DNA of 64,000 nucleotides from Mesorhizobium sp. BR1-1-16 (lineage in GTDB: Bacteria; Pseudomonadota; Alphaproteobacteria; Rhizobiales; Kaistiaceae). The stretch lies in assembly GCF_020165495.1 (NCBI RefSeq), contig NZ_JAIUIE010000010.1, positions 114,319 to 178,318 on the forward strand, given 5' to 3'. A model generated the notes under the pieces. It made no database searches. It saw only the letters and a program-made list of their open reading frames with translations, and was not told the DNA's origin. Positions 32,399 through 41,123 of this stretch are shown piece by piece. The translations under genes were made by a program, and so were the position numbers. Each line of letters begins with the position of its first letter. The first letter of the stretch is position 1.

Positions 32399-32486
32399 AG
32401 GGTGGATTCTCAGCAAGCCGCGTGCAGGGAGACGCGAGGCGGGTGCAAGGCCTTGTCCTCCTGACGAAGGGGTGTGGGCCGAGCCC

Positions 32487-33377
32487 TCAGCGGGCGGCGG
32501 TCGTGTTCAGATAAACCGAATAGAGGCGCTGCGTTGCGCAGATGAACAGGCGGTTGCGGAAACGGCCGCCGAATTCGACATTGGCGGCGACCTCGGGCAG
32601 CACGATCCTGCCGAGCAGCGTGCCGTCGGGCGCGAGGCAATGCACGCCATCCTCGGCGCTGGTCCAGATATTACCGTGCCGGTCGATCCTGAAGCCGTCA
32701 TAGATCCCGGCCTCCGCCTCGCAAAGCAACCGGGGCGGGCCGAGCCGACCATCGGCGCCGAGGGGATAGGCCAGGAGGCGTGACGGGCTCGACCCACTAT
32801 CGGCCACGTAGAGAATGCGCTCATCGGGCGAGAGCGCGAGGCCGTTCGGCTGCACGAGGTCGGTGATAACGGCCTCAGTGCGGCCGTCGGCGCCGACGCG
32901 ATAGACATTGTTGCTGCCGATCTCGCTTGCGGTCCGCGCCCCTTCATACTCCGTCGCGATGCCATAGGTCGGGTCGGTGAACCAGACCGATCCGTCCCGG
33001 GCGACGATCACGTCATTGGGCGAGTTCAGCCGGCGTCCGTCGTGGCTGTCGGCGACCGTCGTCACCGAGCCATCATGCTCGAAACGCGCCACGCGTCGGT
33101 TCTGATGCTCGCAGGCGAGGACGCGGCCGGAGGGATCGAGCGTGTGGCCGTTCGCGAAGAAGGAAGGCGACTGGAACGGGGTGACCGCGCCGGTCACCTC
33201 GTCAAAGCGCAGCACGCGGTCATTGGGGATGTCGGAGAAGAGGAGGTGCCGCGCGGCCGGCACATAGACTGGCCCCTCGAGCCAGCGGCCGCCCTCATAG
33301 AGCACGTCGACATGCACATTGGGCAGGATCAGCGCCCTGAAGCGCTCGTCGCGTATATCGAACCAGTGCGTGATCAT
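32487..33377 (-). CDS. SMP-30/gluconolactonase family lactonase
   Basis: Six-bladed propeller lactonase, 296 aa, which hydrolyses aldonolactones to aldonates. Metal ligands of the family are present: Glu in WLEGPVYV, Asn in LNSPNDVIV, Asn in VQPNGLAL and Asp in IYDGFRID. No signal peptide, so it acts in the cytoplasm. Placed 48 bases after the aldehyde dehydrogenase gene, at the end of the pdxA2 / transporter operon, which suggests it opens a four- or five-carbon sugar lactone before phosphorylation. Confidence 0.9.
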   Translation of the reverse strand: MITHWFDIRDERFRALILPNVHVDVLYEGGRWLEGPVYVPAARHLLFSDIPNDRVLRFDEVTGAVTPFQSPSFFANGHTLDPSGRVLACEHQNRRVARFEHDGSVTTVADSHDGRRLNSPNDVIVARDGSVWFTDPTYGIATEYEGARTASEIGSNNVYRVGADGRTEAVITDLVQPNGLALSPDERILYVADSGSSPSRLLAYPLGADGRLGPPRLLCEAEAGIYDGFRIDRHGNIWTSAEDGVHCLAPDGTLLGRIVLPEVAANVEFGGRFRNRLFICATQRLYSVYLNTTAAR

Positions 33378-33425
33378 CGCTCTCTCCGAAGGGGGCGGCG
33401 CGCGTCGCGTGCCGCCCCGTCTTGT

Positions 33426-34889
33426 TCAGGCGTAGTTGTTGTAGAGGGTCTTCTTGCGCAGATAGCCCTCGATGCCGTGCTTGCCGTCCTCGCCACCGAT
33501 GCCGCTCTTGCGATAGCCGACATGATGGGCATGCGGGCTCTCGCCGGAAGCGCGGTTGAGGTAGATCTCACCGAATTCGAGTTCGTTCACGCTGCGCATG
33601 ATCCTGCGATGATCACGCGTGAACACATAGGCCGACAGGCCGAAATCGGAATCGTTGGCATAAGCAAGCGCCTGCTCGAAATCATCGACGGCGAGCGCCG
33701 CGATGACAGGGCCAAAAGTCTCCTGCTTCATGATGTCGAGATCGTTCGAGTCCACCGAGAGGATGGTCGGGTAGAACCAGTGGCCCCGTGCCTCGGCCTT
33801 TAGCGGCGTCGCATCGACAAGCTTTGCCGCCTTCTGCTTCAGCGCCTGTTCGACCATCGCCTTCAGCTTCGTGACCTCGCTCGCATTGATGCGCGGTCCG
33901 ATATCGACGGCTGTTGTCGGATCGCCAACCGTCAGCTTCTGAACCCGCGCGATGAACTTCTCCATGAAGTCGTCATGGATGGCGCGGTGCAGATACATCC
34001 GGTCATTGCAGGTGCAGACAGCGCCGCCGGCGAAGAACTTCGAGGCGACGGCCGCCTCGACGGCCTCGTCGATATCGGCGTCCTCCATGACGATGAACGG
34101 AGCCTTGCCGCCGAGTTCGAGGCGGACGGGTTTGATATGCTCCGCGCCGAGCGCATAGATCTCGCCGCCGGCGCGTACGCTGCCCGTCATCGAGATGATG
34201 TCGGTGCCCTTGTGAGCGACGAGATGGGCGCCGACGGTGCGACCATCGCCGACAATCACATTGATCACGCCCTCGGGAATTCCGGCGCGGCGTGAAAGCT
34301 CGGCGAGCACCAGCGTGGTGAGCGGCGTCTGTTCGTGCGGCTTGATGATGATCGTGTTGCCGGTGACGAGCGCCGGGCCGACCTTGCGCGCAAAGAGCGC
34401 GGCCGGGAAGTTCCAGGCCGTAATGCCGACGGCGACACCGTAGGGAACGCGCTGGATCCAGATCTGCTCGTCCGGGTTCTCGCCCGGCATGATCTCGCCC
34501 TGGATATGGCGCGCGCTCTCCGCCGCATAGCGCAGGAGGAGGGCGGAGAAGGCGACGTCGATGCGCGAGTCGCGCAGGATCTTGCCGCCCTCGGCCGTCA
34601 GCAACTGCGCCAGCGTCTCGGCGTTCTCGTCGATGAGAGTGGCGAAGCGATTGAGCAGGGCCGCTCGCTGGGCGGCAGTGGTCCGCCGCCAGAGCGGCTG
34701 CGCCTTGCGCGCAGCAGCGATGGCGCGGTCGGCGTCCTCGATCGTGCTCGAGGCGACGGCGGCGACGATGCTCTGGTCCTTCGGGTTTTCGATCTCGCGC
34801 CGCTCGCGGCTTGCGGAATCGACCCACCGGCCGCCGATGAACAGCTGGCCATCGCCGATGCCGAAATCACGCATGGTCTGGATCGTCAT
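33426..34889 (-). CDS. Aldehyde dehydrogenase (AldA-like)
   Basis: NAD(P)-dependent aldehyde dehydrogenase, 487 aa, close to the family norm. The catalytic Cys is in GGAVCTCNDR, a pattern much like E. coli lactaldehyde/glycolaldehyde dehydrogenase AldA. The general base Glu is in RLELGGKAPF, and the cofactor segment ISMTGSVRAGGEI and the oxyanion Asn in ITAWNFPAAL are present. The gene follows an importer permease by 40 bases and precedes the lactonase. Likely oxidises a short hydroxyaldehyde or aldose to its acid. Confidence 0.93.
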   Translation of the reverse strand: MTIQTMRDFGIGDGQLFIGGRWVDSASRERREIENPKDQSIVAAVASSTIEDADRAIAAARKAQPLWRRTTAAQRAALLNRFATLIDENAETLAQLLTAEGGKILRDSRIDVAFSALLLRYAAESARHIQGEIMPGENPDEQIWIQRVPYGVAVGITAWNFPAALFARKVGPALVTGNTIIIKPHEQTPLTTLVLAELSRRAGIPEGVINVIVGDGRTVGAHLVAHKGTDIISMTGSVRAGGEIYALGAEHIKPVRLELGGKAPFIVMEDADIDEAVEAAVASKFFAGGAVCTCNDRMYLHRAIHDDFMEKFIARVQKLTVGDPTTAVDIGPRINASEVTKLKAMVEQALKQKAAKLVDATPLKAEARGHWFYPTILSVDSNDLDIMKQETFGPVIAALAVDDFEQALAYANDSDFGLSAYVFTRDHRRIMRSVNELEFGEIYLNRASGESPHAHHVGYRKSGIGGEDGKHGIEGYLRKKTLYNNYA

Positions 34890-34929
34890 GATCGCTTTCT
34901 CCTGTATCCGTGCTCGCAGATCTCGTGGA

Positions 34930-35928
34930 TCACTTGATGATGCCGATCTTCTTGCGGTCGATCGTGACGAACACCGAAAGGACCAGCACCAGTCCCTTGA
35001 CGATGTTCTGGAAATAGGGATCGAGGCCGACGATGTTCATGCCATTCGAGAGAATGGTGATGATGAGCGCGCCGAGGATCGTTCCCTGGATGCTGCCGAC
35101 GCCGCCGGTCAGCGGTGTCCCGCCCACGACGACAGCGGCGATGGCGTCGAGCTCGAGCCCCTCTCCGAGCTGGGCGGTCGCCGCCATTGCGCGGGCGCCC
35201 TGCAGCAGGCCGGCCATTCCGCACATCAGTCCCGACAGGACGAAGATGGCGATCTTGACGCGGTCGACGCGGATGCCCGTCAGGAGCGCGATACGCTCAC
35301 CGCCGCCGATCGCCCGCACCTCGCGGCCGAAGACCGTCAGGTTCAGCATCACGGCCGCGATGGCGATCAGCAGGATCGCAATCAATACCGAATGCGGAAT
35401 GCCGGCTGTGCGACCCGAATAGAGATCGAGGAAGCGCTCGTCGTCGATGGAGATCGGCGCGCCACGGGTGAAGAAGAGCACGATGCCGCGATAGACGACC
35501 ATCGCACCGAGCGTGACGATGAAGGATGGCACCTTGCCCTTTGCGACGACCACGCCGTTCACAAGGCCGGCCGCAGCGCCGACTAGGCAGGCCGGTACGA
35601 TGGCATAGATGCCGAGGCTCGCCGATGTGGCCGCCGCCACGAGCGCCGCAAGGGCGACGATGGCCCCGACTGACAGGTCGATCGAGCCGGCGATGATCAC
35701 GAAGGTCATGCCGAGGGCCGCCACCAGCAGCACGACGGCCTGCTGGGCGACGATCATCAGATTGTTGAACTGGAGGAAGCGCGGCGAAGCGAAGGAGAAC
35801 ACCGCGACGAGGACAAGCAGCAGCAGGATCGGGAAGAAGCGCCGGATGTCGTCTCGGCGCGAGCGCGCATCGGCCGGTCGCTGCGCGGTTTCGGAACGTC
35901 CCGTGACCGTGGGTTTTGCGGAGGACAT
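34930..35928 (-). CDS. Ribose-type ABC transporter permease
   Basis: RbsC-like permease, 332 aa, about ten membrane segments after a basic N-terminus. Signatures are IAGSIDLSVGAIVAL and GGTPLTGGVGSIQGT. Last transport gene of the operon pdxA2 / binding protein / ATPase / permease / aldehyde dehydrogenase / lactonase. It ends 40 bases before the dehydrogenase start. Confidence 0.93.
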   Translation of the reverse strand: MSSAKPTVTGRSETAQRPADARSRRDDIRRFFPILLLLVLVAVFSFASPRFLQFNNLMIVAQQAVVLLVAALGMTFVIIAGSIDLSVGAIVALAALVAAATSASLGIYAIVPACLVGAAAGLVNGVVVAKGKVPSFIVTLGAMVVYRGIVLFFTRGAPISIDDERFLDLYSGRTAGIPHSVLIAILLIAIAAVMLNLTVFGREVRAIGGGERIALLTGIRVDRVKIAIFVLSGLMCGMAGLLQGARAMAATAQLGEGLELDAIAAVVVGGTPLTGGVGSIQGTILGALIITILSNGMNIVGLDPYFQNIVKGLVLVLSVFVTIDRKKIGIIK

Positions 35929-35938
35929 TGGGTTTCCC

Positions 35939-37417
35939 TCAGGTCATGTGCCGGATGATGGCGTCTTCGGATGTGGCGGCCGGATCATCGATCGACGCCG
36001 CGATGCGCTTTTCACGCATGACCAGAATGCGGTCGCTGAGGCCGATGAGCTCGTTGAGATCTTCGCTGACCATCAGAATGGCGAGTCCTTCCTTCGCGGC
36101 CTCGCGCAGCGAGCGATAGATTTCGGTCCGTGCGCCGACATCGACGCCCCGCGTCGGATTGTTGAGCAGCAGCACGCGCGGATCGATGGCGAGGCATTTG
36201 CCCAGCACGACCTTCTGCAGGTTGCCGCCACTGAGCGAGCCGGAGCGTGCCTTTTCGGAACTCGCCTTGATCAGCAGCCGGGCGATCATCGCCTGCGCCA
36301 TCGCGCGCGCCTTGGTACGATCGAAGAACGGCCCGCGTCGCGGCGGCTTTGCCATGACGAGATTGTCGAGCACGCTCGCATCGACGATGAGGCCCTCGGT
36401 CGTGCGCTCGCCAGGCAGATAGGCAATGCTCGCGGCCCAGCCCTCGGCGGGCGTTTTTGCCGCGAGCGGCGCGCCGCCGACCGTGATGCTGCCGCCCCGC
36501 GGCCGGACGACGCCGGCCGCAACTTCGAGGATGCGCTCGCCACCGGCGCCCTTGAGGCCCGCGATACCAAGGATTTCCCCCGGAGCGACCGAAAGACTGG
36601 TCGGCTCGAGCCCGTCGGCAGCGACATTGTTGAAACGCAGCATCGGCCCGCTGGATATCCGTGCCTCTGGACGGGGAGGGTAAAGACCCCGCGAGAGGTC
36701 GCGCCCGACCATCCGGCTCTGGATGCCTTCGCGGTCGAGTTCACCGGCGGCGAAGTCGCCGACCTTGCGGCCGTCCTTCAGGATGGTGAGTTGATCCGCT
36801 ACTGCGTCGATCTCGGCCAGGTGATGCGAGACGAAAGCGACGACGAGACCGCGATCGCCGAGCGCGCGCATGGCGGCCAGCAGTTGGTCAGCCTCGCGAT
36901 GATTGAGGAAGGCGGTGGATTCGTCGAACAGGACGGCGCGTGGGTCGGTGGAGAGTGCGCGCGCGACCTCGATGCATTTCCATTGGCCGAGATCGAGCCG
37001 TGCGAGCGGCTGCGCGACCGAGACATCGACTGCCAGCGTGTCCAGCAGCGCCTGCGCCGCGCGGTTCATAGCAGCCTGGTTGAGGAGGCCGCGACTGCGA
37101 AACCGCGCCAACTGGCCCGAGAAGACGTTCTCGGCGATCGACAGCGACGGATTGATGGTGATTTCCTGAAACACCAGCCGGACGCCAAGCGCTGTCGCCT
37201 CGGCCAGTGACCGGGGCGCATAGGGCTTACCGTCGATGGCGATACTGCCCGTATCGGGGCGCTCGGCACCGGCGAGGATCTTGAGCAGCGTCGATTTGCC
37301 GGCGCCATTCTCCCCGACAAGCGCGTGGACGCGGCCGGGCTCGAGCGTGATCGAAACGCCGGAAAGGGCCCGCGTGCTGCCGAAGCTTCTGGCGATGTCG
37401 GTGGCGACGATCTTCAA
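35939..37417 (-). CDS. Ribose-type ABC transporter ATPase with divergent second site
   Basis: RbsA-like ATPase, 492 aa, TTG start. Domain 1 has Walker A GENGAGKST (36-44), a weak signature LDLGQWKCIEVA (Ser of the LSxxQ pattern is Asp) and Walker B AVLFDESTAF with Ser in place of Pro. Domain 2 has an LSGGNLQK signature, but the Walker B DE pair is Asn-Asn (LLLNNPTRGVD). The site built from domain 1 Walker motifs and the domain 2 signature still looks competent; the second site almost certainly does not hydrolyse ATP. The gene ends 11 bases before the permease start. Confidence 0.92.
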   Translation of the reverse strand: MKIVATDIARSFGSTRALSGVSITLEPGRVHALVGENGAGKSTLLKILAGAERPDTGSIAIDGKPYAPRSLAEATALGVRLVFQEITINPSLSIAENVFSGQLARFRSRGLLNQAAMNRAAQALLDTLAVDVSVAQPLARLDLGQWKCIEVARALSTDPRAVLFDESTAFLNHREADQLLAAMRALGDRGLVVAFVSHHLAEIDAVADQLTILKDGRKVGDFAAGELDREGIQSRMVGRDLSRGLYPPRPEARISSGPMLRFNNVAADGLEPTSLSVAPGEILGIAGLKGAGGERILEVAAGVVRPRGGSITVGGAPLAAKTPAEGWAASIAYLPGERTTEGLIVDASVLDNLVMAKPPRRGPFFDRTKARAMAQAMIARLLIKASSEKARSGSLSGGNLQKVVLGKCLAIDPRVLLLNNPTRGVDVGARTEIYRSLREAAKEGLAILMVSEDLNELIGLSDRILVMREKRIAASIDDPAATSEDAIIRHMT

Positions 37418-37473
37418 GGGCGTGTTCCCGGACGGCCCGGCTGAAGAGCAGGGCGAGACGGTTCGAAGCGATG

Positions 37474-37507
37474 TCGCGGCCCGGACGGAAGCTCCGCCGG
37501 GCCGCGA
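37474..37507 (-). other. Stem-loop between binding-protein and ATPase genes
   Basis: Perfect 11-bp inverted repeat (TCGCGGCCCGG / CCGGGCCGCGA) with a 12-base loop that itself contains GGA/TCC. It lies just past the binding-protein stop. No T-run. Third such hairpin at this position in the window. Confidence 0.65.
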
Positions 37508-37522
37508 TGGTATAGCCTGGCC

Positions 37523-38590
37523 TTACTTCGAGTATTTCAGCTCGAACGTGGCCGCGCCGGCGCTCGGCGTATAGGTCTGCGAGTGGGCCTTGAAGTCATA
37601 GGGCGGGACGCCGCCGGGGAAATCGGCCTCGAACTGCGCGACGCGGTCCTGCGTCAGCGGCAGCAGCTTCAGCTTGACGTTGTCCTGATCCTGCGGGATC
37701 GCGTGACCCTTGATCTGGTCATAGAGCATGACCAGAGCAAAGCCGCCCTGCAGCCAGTGACCGCCAATGTCGAACAGCAACTCGCCGTTCTTCACCGCCG
37801 TGACATTTTCTGGGTTGAGGTCCATGGCGACGACCATGACGTCCTTGCCGGGCTGCTTGCCGGCATTCTTCAGCGCCGTCATGACGCCCGTCGCGGTGCC
37901 GCCATTGGCGGCCCAGACCCCCTTGATCTCCGGGTTGCCCTGATAGAGCGACTCGAACACCGTCTGCGACGTATCACGGACAAAATTGCCGTCGACTTCG
38001 CCCGCGATCACCACTTCAGGATGATCCTTCAGCGCGTCTTCGAGGCCCTTGCGGCGGTCGATGGCGACCGAGGTTCCGGCCGTACCATTGACGACGCCGA
38101 TGACCTTCTTGCCGTTCGCGTCGGCGGGAATGGCGGCGAAGAGTGCCTCGGCCATCTGCTTGCCGGCATCCTCGTCGCTCGGGCCGACAAAGGCGCGATA
38201 GTTCGGGAAGCGATCGCTCTGCGGCTGGAAGTCGGGATAGCTGTCGGTCAGGATCACCGGGATATTGGCGTCCTTCGCAAGCGTCAGGCCGCGGGCCGCC
38301 GTCGCCCAATAGGGCGTGAAGATGATGCCATCGACCGGTTGCGCGACGAGGTCCTCAAGCGACTTCACCATCTGGTCCGGCTTGTTGTCGGCGTTGAGCA
38401 CGACAAGATTGACGCCGAGCTCTTCCGAGCCCTTCTTCATGAAGTCGATGTAGTTGTTCCAGAACTGCGCGGCGAGCGTCGGGACGACGACGCCGATGGT
38501 CGGCTTGTCGGCCGCCGCCGAGGCAGGGCCGGCCAGCGCGACGGCAAGCGGCGCCGCCATCGCGAGCATGAGGGTACGTCTAGAGATCAT
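37523..38590 (-). CDS. Ribose-type ABC transporter periplasmic binding protein
   Basis: Type-1 periplasmic binding protein, 355 aa. The leader MISRRTLMLAMAAPLAVALA ends ASAAA; the double Arg is Tat-like. The mature protein begins PTIGVVVPTLAAQFWNNY with the usual pattern, and has the domain-typical NGTAGTSVAIDRRKG and WAANGGTATGVM segments. Delivers substrate to the products of 35939 and 34930. It lies about 100 bases after the pdxA2-like gene in the same direction. Confidence 0.92.
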   Translation of the reverse strand: MISRRTLMLAMAAPLAVALAGPASAAADKPTIGVVVPTLAAQFWNNYIDFMKKGSEELGVNLVVLNADNKPDQMVKSLEDLVAQPVDGIIFTPYWATAARGLTLAKDANIPVILTDSYPDFQPQSDRFPNYRAFVGPSDEDAGKQMAEALFAAIPADANGKKVIGVVNGTAGTSVAIDRRKGLEDALKDHPEVVIAGEVDGNFVRDTSQTVFESLYQGNPEIKGVWAANGGTATGVMTALKNAGKQPGKDVMVVAMDLNPENVTAVKNGELLFDIGGHWLQGGFALVMLYDQIKGHAIPQDQDNVKLKLLPLTQDRVAQFEADFPGGVPPYDFKAHSQTYTPSAGAATFELKYSK

Positions 38591-38622
38591 GAGGTCCTCC
38601 CCGGGGCCGACATTGTCAAAGT

Positions 38623-38649
38623 GCGACCGGGCCGGCCCGAACCGGTCGC
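38623..38649 (-). terminator. Hairpin between pdxA2-like gene and transporter genes
   Basis: GCGACCGG pairs with CCGGTCGC across an 11-base GC-rich loop, in the 103-base gap between the pdxA2-like stop and the binding-protein start. No T-run follows. It may partly separate expression of the enzyme gene from the transporter genes. Confidence 0.4.
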
Positions 38650-38693
38650 TATGATGGTTGTGCCGACGGGCCTTTCAGCCCGCTCCTCCGGCG

Positions 38694-39731
38694 TCAGGCG
38701 CTTCGCGATCGCGCGAAGGAGGTGGCAAGCTCGATCGCCTCGATCAGGCTCGTCTCGCTGGCGATGCCGCGTCCGGCGATGTCGAAGGCTGTGCCGTGAT
38801 CGACCGATGTGCGGATGATCGGCAGGCCGAGCGTGACATTGACCCCGCTCAGCGCCTCCCAGCGGCCGGTCTTCTCGTCCACCGAGAACCCGAGCAGCTT
38901 GACCGGGATGTGGCCCTGGTCGTGATACATCGCGATCACCGCATCGAACTGACGGGCGCGCAGCTTCACGAAGACCGTATCGCCAGGGACCGGACCCTCG
39001 ACATCGAAGCCCTCGTCGCGAAGCTTGCGGATCGTCGGCTCGACGATGTCGATATCCTGCCGGCCGAACAGGCCGCCTTCGCCCGCATGCGGGTTCAGCG
39101 CGGCAATGGCGATCTTGCGGCGCGGAAGATCGAGCGCCTTGAGCGCCTCGTCGGTCAGCACCACGACGCGGCTGATCCGCTCGGGGGTGACGCGGCGCGG
39201 CACGTCTTCAAGCGCGACATGCGTGGTGATGTGGCTGACGCGCATATTGCCGTGAGCGAGCAGCATGACGCTGTCGCGAGCGCCAGTGAGGTCCGCCAGC
39301 AGCTCGGTGTGGCCGCTGTAGTGATGACCGGCGAAGTTCAGGGCCTCCTTGCTGATTGGCCCGGTGCAGATGGCATCTGCGCGCCCGTCCATCGCGAAAT
39401 CGACGGCCCTCGCAATCGCGTCATAGGCTATGCGGCCACCCTCGGCGGTTGAACGCCCGACGGGAACGTCGAGCCGCTCGGCATCGACGTCGACAAAGGC
39501 AATGGCGGGCGCGTCGGGGTCGGTGAGCTGGGCCGGATCAACAGATACCGCCGGATCCTCGAGGCCGAGGGCTTTCACGGCATTGCCATGGGCCGAGGCC
39601 GATCCGACAAGCACGAGAGAGAACTCGCCCGAGGCGATGCGCGGGCGCAGCACCGAAGCTGCGCGCGCCATGATCTCCGGTCCAATTCCGGCCGGGTCTC
39701 CCGATGTGACGGCAATCCTGGGTCGAGACAC
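38694..39731 (-). CDS. pdxA2: PdxA2-like four-carbon acid-sugar 4-phosphate dehydrogenase
   Basis: Member of the 4-hydroxythreonine-4-phosphate dehydrogenase family, 345 aa. The GTG start at 39731 has AGGTG upstream; the frame continues to 39905 without a start signal. Metal and substrate residues are visible: ITSGDPAGIGPE-type opening, His in HHYSGHTELLA, His in THVALEDV, ALNPHAGEGGLFG, and YHDQGHIPVK. The PdxA2 branch oxidises D-erythronate or D-threonate 4-phosphate and yields dihydroxyacetone phosphate and CO2. A vitamin B6 role is less likely because the gene faces an operon with the matching DUF1537 kinase (45433) across a shared promoter region. Confidence 0.87.
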   Translation of the reverse strand: MSRPRIAVTSGDPAGIGPEIMARAASVLRPRIASGEFSLVLVGSASAHGNAVKALGLEDPAVSVDPAQLTDPDAPAIAFVDVDAERLDVPVGRSTAEGGRIAYDAIARAVDFAMDGRADAICTGPISKEALNFAGHHYSGHTELLADLTGARDSVMLLAHGNMRVSHITTHVALEDVPRRVTPERISRVVVLTDEALKALDLPRRKIAIAALNPHAGEGGLFGRQDIDIVEPTIRKLRDEGFDVEGPVPGDTVFVKLRARQFDAVIAMYHDQGHIPVKLLGFSVDEKTGRWEALSGVNVTLGLPIIRTSVDHGTAFDIAGRGIASETSLIEAIELATSFARSRSA

Positions 39732-39798
39732 TGATGCACCTGATCTTGTTTGAACGGAAGCTAGCGAAGGCTGGCGGCGTTGGGAAGTCAGATAATTC

Positions 39799-39810
39799 CA
39801 CTTTCTATCA
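39799..39810. promoter_or_regulatory. Putative DeoR operator repeat, copy 1
   Basis: CACTTTCTATCA, repeated with one change at 39903-39914 in the same orientation, about ten helical turns (104 bases) away. Lies close to the pdxA2-like start. TTTC-type direct repeats are common DeoR-family targets. Confidence 0.45.
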
Positions 39811-39881
39811 GAAAACGTCACCGCACTGCACAAAAACGGACAAAGCTGCGTGAGTGGCGCCGATAGCGTGATGAATGGGAG

Positions 39882-39914
39882 TTGACAGTTTTCGAAATCT
39901 CTCACTTTCTACCA
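39882..39914 (+). promoter_or_regulatory. Promoter and DeoR operator repeat, copy 2
   Basis: TTGACA at 39882-39887 is a perfect -35 box; the palindrome TTTCGAAA is at 39890-39897; CACTTTCTACCA at 39903-39914 overlaps the expected -10 region (TTTCTA). The arrangement would let a DeoR protein block the rightward transporter/kinase operon. Confidence 0.45.
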
Positions 39915-39976
39915 CAGGCGAGTGAATATGAGCGCGGGCTGCTGCGCCTCACTCGATCTGAAAGGGAGGATTTGCC

Positions 39977-41089
39977 ATGGTATCCGTGAAGTTCGTGACC
40001 CGGCTCCTGGGCGCGGCGTCGATCGCCGCGCTGACCTGGGGCGCCCATGCCGACACCTACAAGCCGGAGTGCTTCAGCCCGGCCAAGGACAATCAGAAGA
40101 CGATCCAGTATGATGCCAAGAAGGGCCCGTACAAGATCGCGCTGGTCAACGGCTATGTCGGCAATGACTGGCGCATCACCGCCATCCAGTCAGCCAAGGC
40201 ATGGGGCGCGCGCCCCGACAATGCCAAGCAGCTGTCCGAATTCAAGGTGATCTCGGTCGGCAACGATTCCGCCGCGCAGATCGCCGCGATCGATAACTAC
40301 ATCGCTGCCGGCTATGATGCGATCGTCATCAACGCCGTGAACCCGACCGCCTTCGACGCGGTTGTGAAGCGCGCGCAGCGCGCCGGCGTCGTGCTCGTCA
40401 CGTTCGACAACGTTCTCGATTCCGACAAGATCGTGCAGGTCAACGAGGACCAGTTCGACCTCGGCCGCATGAAGGCGCAGGCTGTCGTCGACGGTATCAA
40501 GGCTGCCAAGGGCGATGTGAAGGGCCAGGTCCTCGAGATTTCGGGCCTGCCGGGCAACAGCGTCGATCGCGACAACCATGAGGGCATGCATTCGGTGCTC
40601 GACCAATACAAGGACCTGAAGGTCGTACAGGTCGTCGGCAACTGGGATGCGGGCACCGCCGAGAAGGGTACCGCCGACGCGATCGCCACCAATGGCAACT
40701 TCGATGGCGTGATGGTCCAGGAAGGCGCGATCGGCGCGCTTCATGCGATGCAGGCCGCCAAGCACCCGGTCGTCCCGATCGGCGTCGACGCCGGTAACGG
40801 TACGCGCCAGCTCGCCGTCGAGGGCAAATATCCGGGGATCACGGCCGCGCAGGCGCCGGCAATGTCGGCACTGGCTCTGGAGGCGGCCGTCGTTCTGCTC
40901 GGTGGCAATTCACTGCCGCAGAAGGTTTTCCTGCCGATCCCGAACAAGAACAATGCCGATCTCGTTTCCGGCAAGGACTACTTCCCGGACCTGCCTCCGA
41001 ACTTCTATACAACGACTGGCTATCCGCAGTGCTTCCCGGTTTTCACGCCGCAGGAACTGTTGGGACAGACCGCCCAGAACGCGGAGTGA
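39977..41089 (+). CDS. Ribose-type ABC transporter periplasmic binding protein
   Basis: Type-1 periplasmic binding protein, 370 aa, ATG after AAGGGAGGATTTGCC. Signal peptide VKFVTRLLGAASIAALTWGA ends at HA-D. The mature protein has a Cys-containing N-terminal extension (YKPECFSP) and a second Cys near the C-terminus (YPQCFPVF), which could form a disulfide tying the two ends. The binding fold begins YKIALVNGYVGNDWR, much like the protein at 2605. First gene of the operon with ATPase, two permeases, DeoR and the acid-sugar kinase, so the cargo is probably a four-carbon acid sugar or its precursor. Confidence 0.92.
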   Translation: MVSVKFVTRLLGAASIAALTWGAHADTYKPECFSPAKDNQKTIQYDAKKGPYKIALVNGYVGNDWRITAIQSAKAWGARPDNAKQLSEFKVISVGNDSAAQIAAIDNYIAAGYDAIVINAVNPTAFDAVVKRAQRAGVVLVTFDNVLDSDKIVQVNEDQFDLGRMKAQAVVDGIKAAKGDVKGQVLEISGLPGNSVDRDNHEGMHSVLDQYKDLKVVQVVGNWDAGTAEKGTADAIATNGNFDGVMVQEGAIGALHAMQAAKHPVVPIGVDAGNGTRQLAVEGKYPGITAAQAPAMSALALEAAVVLLGGNSLPQKVFLPIPNKNNADLVSGKDYFPDLPPNFYTTTGYPQCFPVFTPQELLGQTAQNAE

Positions 41090-41123
41090 TCCGCCGCTGC
41101 GGGACATCGGAAGGCCAGTTGGA

